From NCBI GenBank assembly GCA_934130235.1, contig CAKOXU010000011.1, forward strand, positions 1-26,996: a stretch of DNA of 26,996 bases, written 5' to 3'. The DNA is from an uncultured Bacilli bacterium (GTDB taxonomy: Bacteria > Bacillota_I > Bacilli_A > RF39 > UBA660). Shown here piece after piece: positions 23,463-26,996 of the stretch. Under the pieces are notes generated by a model. That model did no database searches. It was not told the origin of the DNA and was given only the letters and a program-made list of their open reading frames with translations. The translations under genes were made by a program, and so were the position numbers. The stretch's first letter is position 1. Each line of letters opens with the position of its first letter.

Positions 23463-24804
23463 CATCAATAAATTTGTTAGCATTCTCTTTTAATTTATTT
23501 ATATTATCTTTTGATGCATAAATTGTTATTTTAATATCACTATAATTTACGAATTTCATTTCATTAATATATTTTATTTCGTCTCTTAACAATTCAAATT
23601 TATTACTATTATATTCATATGTAAAATAAATCGTGTTGGCATCCTTAAAATATCCAGTTTTAACAAGCTTAGTATGTTTAATTACTATTTTAATATCATT
23701 TCTATCTTCTTCTTTATAATCAAGATTATATAAATGATAGTTATCGCTTATAATTAATGAATCATTCATAGTTTCGTAATATGTATCTTCTAAATAAACA
23801 TTGCTGTTTTTACTAGAGACATCAATATAATCAAATTTAGTAATACCAGAGCTGAAAATACCACACCCTATTCCAAAAAGTATTAAAGCGGCAACAAAAG
23901 TATAAATTAGTGCTTTTTTATTACTCTGTTTATTTAATATAAAATTAAATAACAATATAAGAATATTTGAGTTAATTACAATACATGAAATAGAACATAT
24001 AATAAGTCCTAAAAATACTAATTTTGTTTTAATTATAACGAATGATAATATAAATAAAGTACCAAAGGTTATTAGTGTAATACATAATAAAAGCGCTAAA
24101 AACAAAGTCATAAACTTAATTAATACAAGAATACACTTTGCCATAAAACTGAGTACATTATATTCTGAATGTTTTGGATCTCTTAGTATTATTTTATCTC
24201 GCTTTTCGTCAACGAATAATTTTTTTTCGTTGCTTTTATCGTTTGTTTGATCCTCTTCTATACAAATATAATAATTTAAATATCTTGTTTTAAATATATG
24301 TACAGTTATAAATATAGACATTAAAGTTGCTACTAATACGTATGCTGTATCTAATATTTTATACATACTAAAATATATCTTATTAGATGCTAAATAAAAC
24401 AAACTATCAAAAAGTGCTTGCCCTAAATATCTGAAAAATGTAAAAAATAAATATAAAAATAAAATCACTATAATTTGTTCAAATACACATTTTATTTTAG
24501 ATTTAAAATTCATTTTTAAAAACATATTTATTGTATCAGTAATAAATTCAATAAATGATGTTGTATATTTATTAATACTTGATTCTTTTTTGTTAACTTC
24601 AGATATATCATTATTAATTAAGTCATTTAAATCAATGTTATATAACTTTGATATTTGTACTAACTTATCCATTTCAGGATATGCTTGACTTGATTCCCAC
24701 TTTGAAACCGACTGTCTAGATACTCCCAATTTTTCCGCCAATTGTTCTTGCGACAAATTATACTCTTTTCTAATTTTTTTTAAATTTTCTGACAAATTAT
24801 TCAT
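23455..24804 (-). CDS. XRE-type HTH regulator fused to a membrane domain
   Basis: A 449-residue protein. Residues 5-60 are a classic Cro/CI helix-turn-helix (LKKIRKEYNLSQEQLAEKLG, then VSRQSVSKWE). The rest contains five or six hydrophobic segments (about 100-130, 135-160, 215-275, 285-300) and a C-terminal beta-rich domain of about 130 residues, probably outside the membrane. Such HTH-membrane fusions occur in Firmicutes and may sense envelope state, but no ligand is known. I chose the ATG at 24804, which follows AAAGGAGA, over an ATG five codons upstream. AGTTG/CAACT repeats at 24863-24889 could be its own operator. Confidence 0.85.
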   Translation of the reverse strand: MNNLSENLKKIRKEYNLSQEQLAEKLGVSRQSVSKWESSQAYPEMDKLVQISKLYNIDLNDLINNDISEVNKKESSINKYTTSFIEFITDTINMFLKMNFKSKIKCVFEQIIVILFLYLFFTFFRYLGQALFDSLFYLASNKIYFSMYKILDTAYVLVATLMSIFITVHIFKTRYLNYYICIEEDQTNDKSNEKKLFVDEKRDKIILRDPKHSEYNVLSFMAKCILVLIKFMTLFLALLLCITLITFGTLFILSFVIIKTKLVFLGLIICSISCIVINSNILILLFNFILNKQSNKKALIYTFVAALILFGIGCGIFSSGITKFDYIDVSSKNSNVYLEDTYYETMNDSLIISDNYHLYNLDYKEEDRNDIKIVIKHTKLVKTGYFKDANTIYFTYEYNSNKFELLRDEIKYINEMKFVNYSDIKITIYASKDNINKLKENANKFIDEE

Positions 24805-24862
24805 AAAATCTCCTTTCATAAATAAAGTTTATATTGTTTAGTTACTTTTTTCTACCAATTTT

Positions 24863-24889
24863 TAGTTGTTTTTTGTCAACTATCAGTTG
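24863..24889. promoter_or_regulatory. Candidate operator of the HTH regulator
   Basis: Three copies of one 5-mer in alternating orientation: AGTTG (24864-24868), CAACT (24877-24881), AGTTG (24885-24889). They form TAGTTG-n8-CAACTA and CAACT-ATC-AGTTG dyads. A TTGACA box on the minus strand (24874-24879) overlaps the centre. The location, 60-85 bases before the regulator gene, fits autorepression, but no matching -10 is evident. Confidence 0.4.
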
Positions 24890-24916
24890 CACATATAAAT
24901 ATTATAACATTATAAT

Positions 24917-24947
24917 AAAAAAATATGAATTATGATAATTCATATTT
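24917..24947 (-). terminator. Terminator of the DUF362 operon
   Basis: A perfect 12-bp stem AAATATGAATTA/TAATTCATATTT with a 3-base loop is followed by a T run on the minus strand. The second arm overlaps the DUF362 stop codon at 24946-24948. Confidence 0.85.
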
Positions 24948-25827
24948 ATTTTATTTCTATTAATTCATATTCTCTATTACCTAGACCTAGTTTATAAGCA
25001 GACTCAATTGTATGCACACCGTTTAAAGATTCTATACGATTTATTAATTCTTTCTTTCCTTCATCTTGTGAATTATATATTAAATCTAAGCAAGCTTGAT
25101 CTATAGCAACGGGATCCAAACTTGATAATATTCCTATATCATTCATACATGGAGATGCTGCATTACCATCACAATCGCAATCTTTCGAAATATTTTTCAT
25201 AACATTTATATAAGCAATATTTCCATTAAAATATTTAATTACAGATGAGGCTGCATCCGCCATACTCTCTAAAAATCTATCTTGCGGTGGTAAATTATTA
25301 AACAATTCTTCTTGCTTATCTGTAAATCCAGCAGTATGTATTAAAGATTTTCCAGCAGTGGAAGCACAACCTATTGATAGTTGTTTTAAAGCTCCACCAT
25401 ATCCACCCATTGCATGGCCTTTAAAATGAGATAACACTAACATCGAATCATAATTTAGTAAATTCTTTCCTACTCTATTAGATTTTAGTACTAGACCATT
25501 ATCCGCTGGTAGCACAGCATCCTCTTTTTCATCCATTAAATCAAATGAAAAATACTTATTCCATTCATGATCTTGTATTAATTTTTTATGTTTTTCTGTT
25601 GTATTTCTAGATCCATTATATGCAGTATTACACTCTACTACAGTACCATTTAATTTATCAACTATTGGTTTAATAAAACTTGGTTTTAAATAATTCTTAT
25701 TACCTTGTTCTCCTGAATGAACCTTAATTGCAACATTACCTGGCAACTCCTTATTTAACACCTCAAACATTTTAACAATATTTTCTTCTGTTATATCCTT
25801 ACAAAAATATACCTTTGATTTTTCCAT
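24946..25827 (-). CDS. DUF362 domain protein
   Basis: A 293-residue DUF362-family protein of unknown biochemical function. Typical features are KVHSGEQGNKNYLKP (about 35-49), LSHFKGHAMGGYGGALKQLSIGC in two halves (about 132-154), and the Cys cluster CDCDGNAASPC followed by NDIGILSSLDPVAIDQA. Many DUF362 proteins carry an added 4Fe-4S ferredoxin domain. This one does not, but the conserved cysteines might bind metal (inference). No signal peptide is present, so it should be cytoplasmic. It starts 16 bases after the preceding gene with AAAGGAG, so the two are co-transcribed. Confidence 0.88.
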   Translation of the reverse strand: MEKSKVYFCKDITEENIVKMFEVLNKELPGNVAIKVHSGEQGNKNYLKPSFIKPIVDKLNGTVVECNTAYNGSRNTTEKHKKLIQDHEWNKYFSFDLMDEKEDAVLPADNGLVLKSNRVGKNLLNYDSMLVLSHFKGHAMGGYGGALKQLSIGCASTAGKSLIHTAGFTDKQEELFNNLPPQDRFLESMADAASSVIKYFNGNIAYINVMKNISKDCDCDGNAASPCMNDIGILSSLDPVAIDQACLDLIYNSQDEGKKELINRIESLNGVHTIESAYKLGLGNREYELIEIK

Positions 25828-25843
25828 AAATATTTCTCCTTTT

Positions 25844-26908
25844 CTATTTTTCTATATAACCACTTGTTTTTTCAGCGTACATATTATCAGTTACACTCTT
25901 ATACTTTTCTCCACTATAATCATCTGTAAATCCATTATATGCCTTATATATTTCTCCTGTATCTGTATCATATACTCTTTCATACCCCAAGGTTGCATCG
26001 CTTTGTTTTTGACTCATAATGTCAAAAGATGTATTTCTCTTTTTCCAAGAATCCATTATTCCATCACTTATTTGATTACCTATTGCTCTAATTTGTTGAA
26101 AGTTTTTCATTACAGCATCTTGCTGATTATTAAATCCATTTATAAATATATCAGTAAAATTAAGTGAAGAACAAATAGTATTTAATGTATCCTGCCACTC
26201 TATAAGTTCATCTTTTGGGGCAGTAATAAAAATGGCATCATACACATTCAAGTATTGTATATCTATTTGTTTACCTGAAATTATATTTTCATAAACATAA
26301 TATGGACCAGCATCATATACATAAGCTGTAAATATCCCTTCGCCATCTTTACCATTAGCGTCCTTAAATGTAGCTCTTAACATATCTCCGCCTAGACTAC
26401 CTTTACCTAAATTATCAGTTACAGTAAATTCAGTTAATGTAGGGAACGTAAACGTACTAGTATTATTTAAAGTACCTAAATCATTAAATATTTTATAAAA
26501 TCCTTCAGTATCTTTAGTTGCTATTACACTAGTTTTTGCAAACATATTGTTTGGATAATACTTTTGTTGCCATCTTTTAGCATCTTCTGATTTATTATAT
26601 CCTTCCGTTTTCATATTAAAGAAAAACTGATAAATAGGATTGTCCGGATTATATACTTTAATCGTATAATGAATATAATCACCTAATGTGTCAACTTTCC
26701 ACCCTTTTGGTATCTTAATGGAAAATTCGTTTGTAGTATAATCTTCTAGTTCTATTTTACTAGATTCTGATTTTACTATTTTAACATTGCCATGTTTAGT
26801 AGCAATAGCACCATTCTTTTTATTAGAAACACCATTTATTACTATTCCCAATATTGCTACTCCTATAATAAAGCTTAAAGCTACAACTACTTTTTTATTT
26901 ACTTTCAT
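25844..26908 (-). CDS. Hypothetical membrane-anchored extracytoplasmic protein
   Basis: No function recognised. The 354-residue protein has a short basic start and one membrane helix (about 8-26), then an extracytoplasmic region. Residues 60-75 (NEFSIKIPKGWKVDT) resemble the beginning of PsbP/DUF1795-like lipid- or protein-binding domains, which often open with F.i..P.gW. The C-terminal part (about 265-335) ends with YERVYDTDTGEIYKAYNGF, possibly a separate small domain. AAAGGAGATA precedes the ATG. It is the first gene of a two-gene operon with the DUF362 protein. Confidence 0.75.
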   Translation of the reverse strand: MKVNKKVVVALSFIIGVAILGIVINGVSNKKNGAIATKHGNVKIVKSESSKIELEDYTTNEFSIKIPKGWKVDTLGDYIHYTIKVYNPDNPIYQFFFNMKTEGYNKSEDAKRWQQKYYPNNMFAKTSVIATKDTEGFYKIFNDLGTLNNTSTFTFPTLTEFTVTDNLGKGSLGGDMLRATFKDANGKDGEGIFTAYVYDAGPYYVYENIISGKQIDIQYLNVYDAIFITAPKDELIEWQDTLNTICSSLNFTDIFINGFNNQQDAVMKNFQQIRAIGNQISDGIMDSWKKRNTSFDIMSQKQSDATLGYERVYDTDTGEIYKAYNGFTDDYSGEKYKSVTDNMYAEKTSGYIEK

Positions 26909-26934
26909 ATTATTATCTCCTTTATTATATTATT

Positions 26935-26963
26935 ATTATAACATTTATGTTTTAATATGTAAA
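26935..26963 (-). promoter_or_regulatory. Promoter of the DUF362 operon
   Basis: On the minus strand TTTACA (26958-26963) and a perfect TATAAT (26935-26940) are separated by 17 bp, 27 bases before the ATG at 26908. Confidence 0.7.
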
Positions 26964-26973
26964 TTATTATAAA

Positions 26974-26996
26974 TAAAAAAAAGTCTTTACGACTTT
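26974..26996 (-). terminator. Terminator of a gene beyond the right edge
   Basis: On the minus strand AAAGTC/GACTTT with a 5-base loop is followed by TTTTTTATTT. The stem may extend past the window end. It would end a minus-strand gene located to the right. Confidence 0.6.

Overview
This is a chromosomal window from a very AT-rich, endospore-forming low-GC Gram-positive bacterium, most likely an uncultivated gut-type member of the Bacilli (Erysipelotrichia/RF39-like). The evidence is the sporulation and germination genes (gerA/C/B, spmA, spmB, dacB, cwlD, a yutH-like coat gene), Bacilli-style gene neighbourhoods (nifU-like/yutH; ecfA1-ecfA2-ecfT-truA; rplM-rpsI; dacB-spmA-spmB-rluB) and Shine-Dalgarno sites of the AGGTGAT/AAAGGAG type. 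TGA is used as a stop (ecfT) and TGG is common, so the standard bacterial code applies. Species is not determinable from the sequence alone. No mobile element, CRISPR array, rRNA or phage gene is visible.

Layout. 1-510: five tRNA genes (Val-Thr-Tyr-Gln-Lys, minus strand) behind one consensus promoter. 527-3104: S1-domain RNA-binding protein, NifU-type Fe-S protein, YutH-like coat protein and an unknown protein. 3212-6245: truA preceded by an ECF-transporter-like module whose two ATPases lack the catalytic Glu and the switch His. 6345-10048: a divergent, translationally coupled gerA-gerC-gerB germinant receptor operon. 10061-11127: an unknown tail-anchored protein and a ferredoxin. 11129-15437: spore cortex and core genes (cwlD, dacB, spmA, spmB) flanked by two pseudouridine synthases. 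15430-19120: RNA methyltransferase, glycerophosphodiesterase, rpsI, rplM with a structured leader, and trpS. 19165-22790: a four-gene envelope operon with two membrane-anchored multi-thioredoxin proteins, a bacterial PH-domain protein and an unknown membrane-anchored protein. 22868-26908: 3-methyladenine glycosylase, an HTH regulator fused to a membrane domain, and a two-gene operon (unknown exported protein plus DUF362 protein).

Main points of interest. (1) The ECF-like module keeps its synteny but both ATPases carry the same Glu-to-Asn and His-to-Asn replacements. (2) spmB has no ATG/GTG/TTG start; it appears to begin at an ATT codon overlapping the spmA stop behind a perfect AGGAGG. (3) TrpRS carries a four-Cys pattern close to that of Fe-S TrpRS enzymes. 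(4) The rplM leader can fold into a hairpin with a loop pseudoknot. (5) A tandem-thioredoxin pair shows apparent loss of CxxC in some domains. (6) Stop codons repeatedly lie inside terminator hairpins, sometimes shared by convergent genes.
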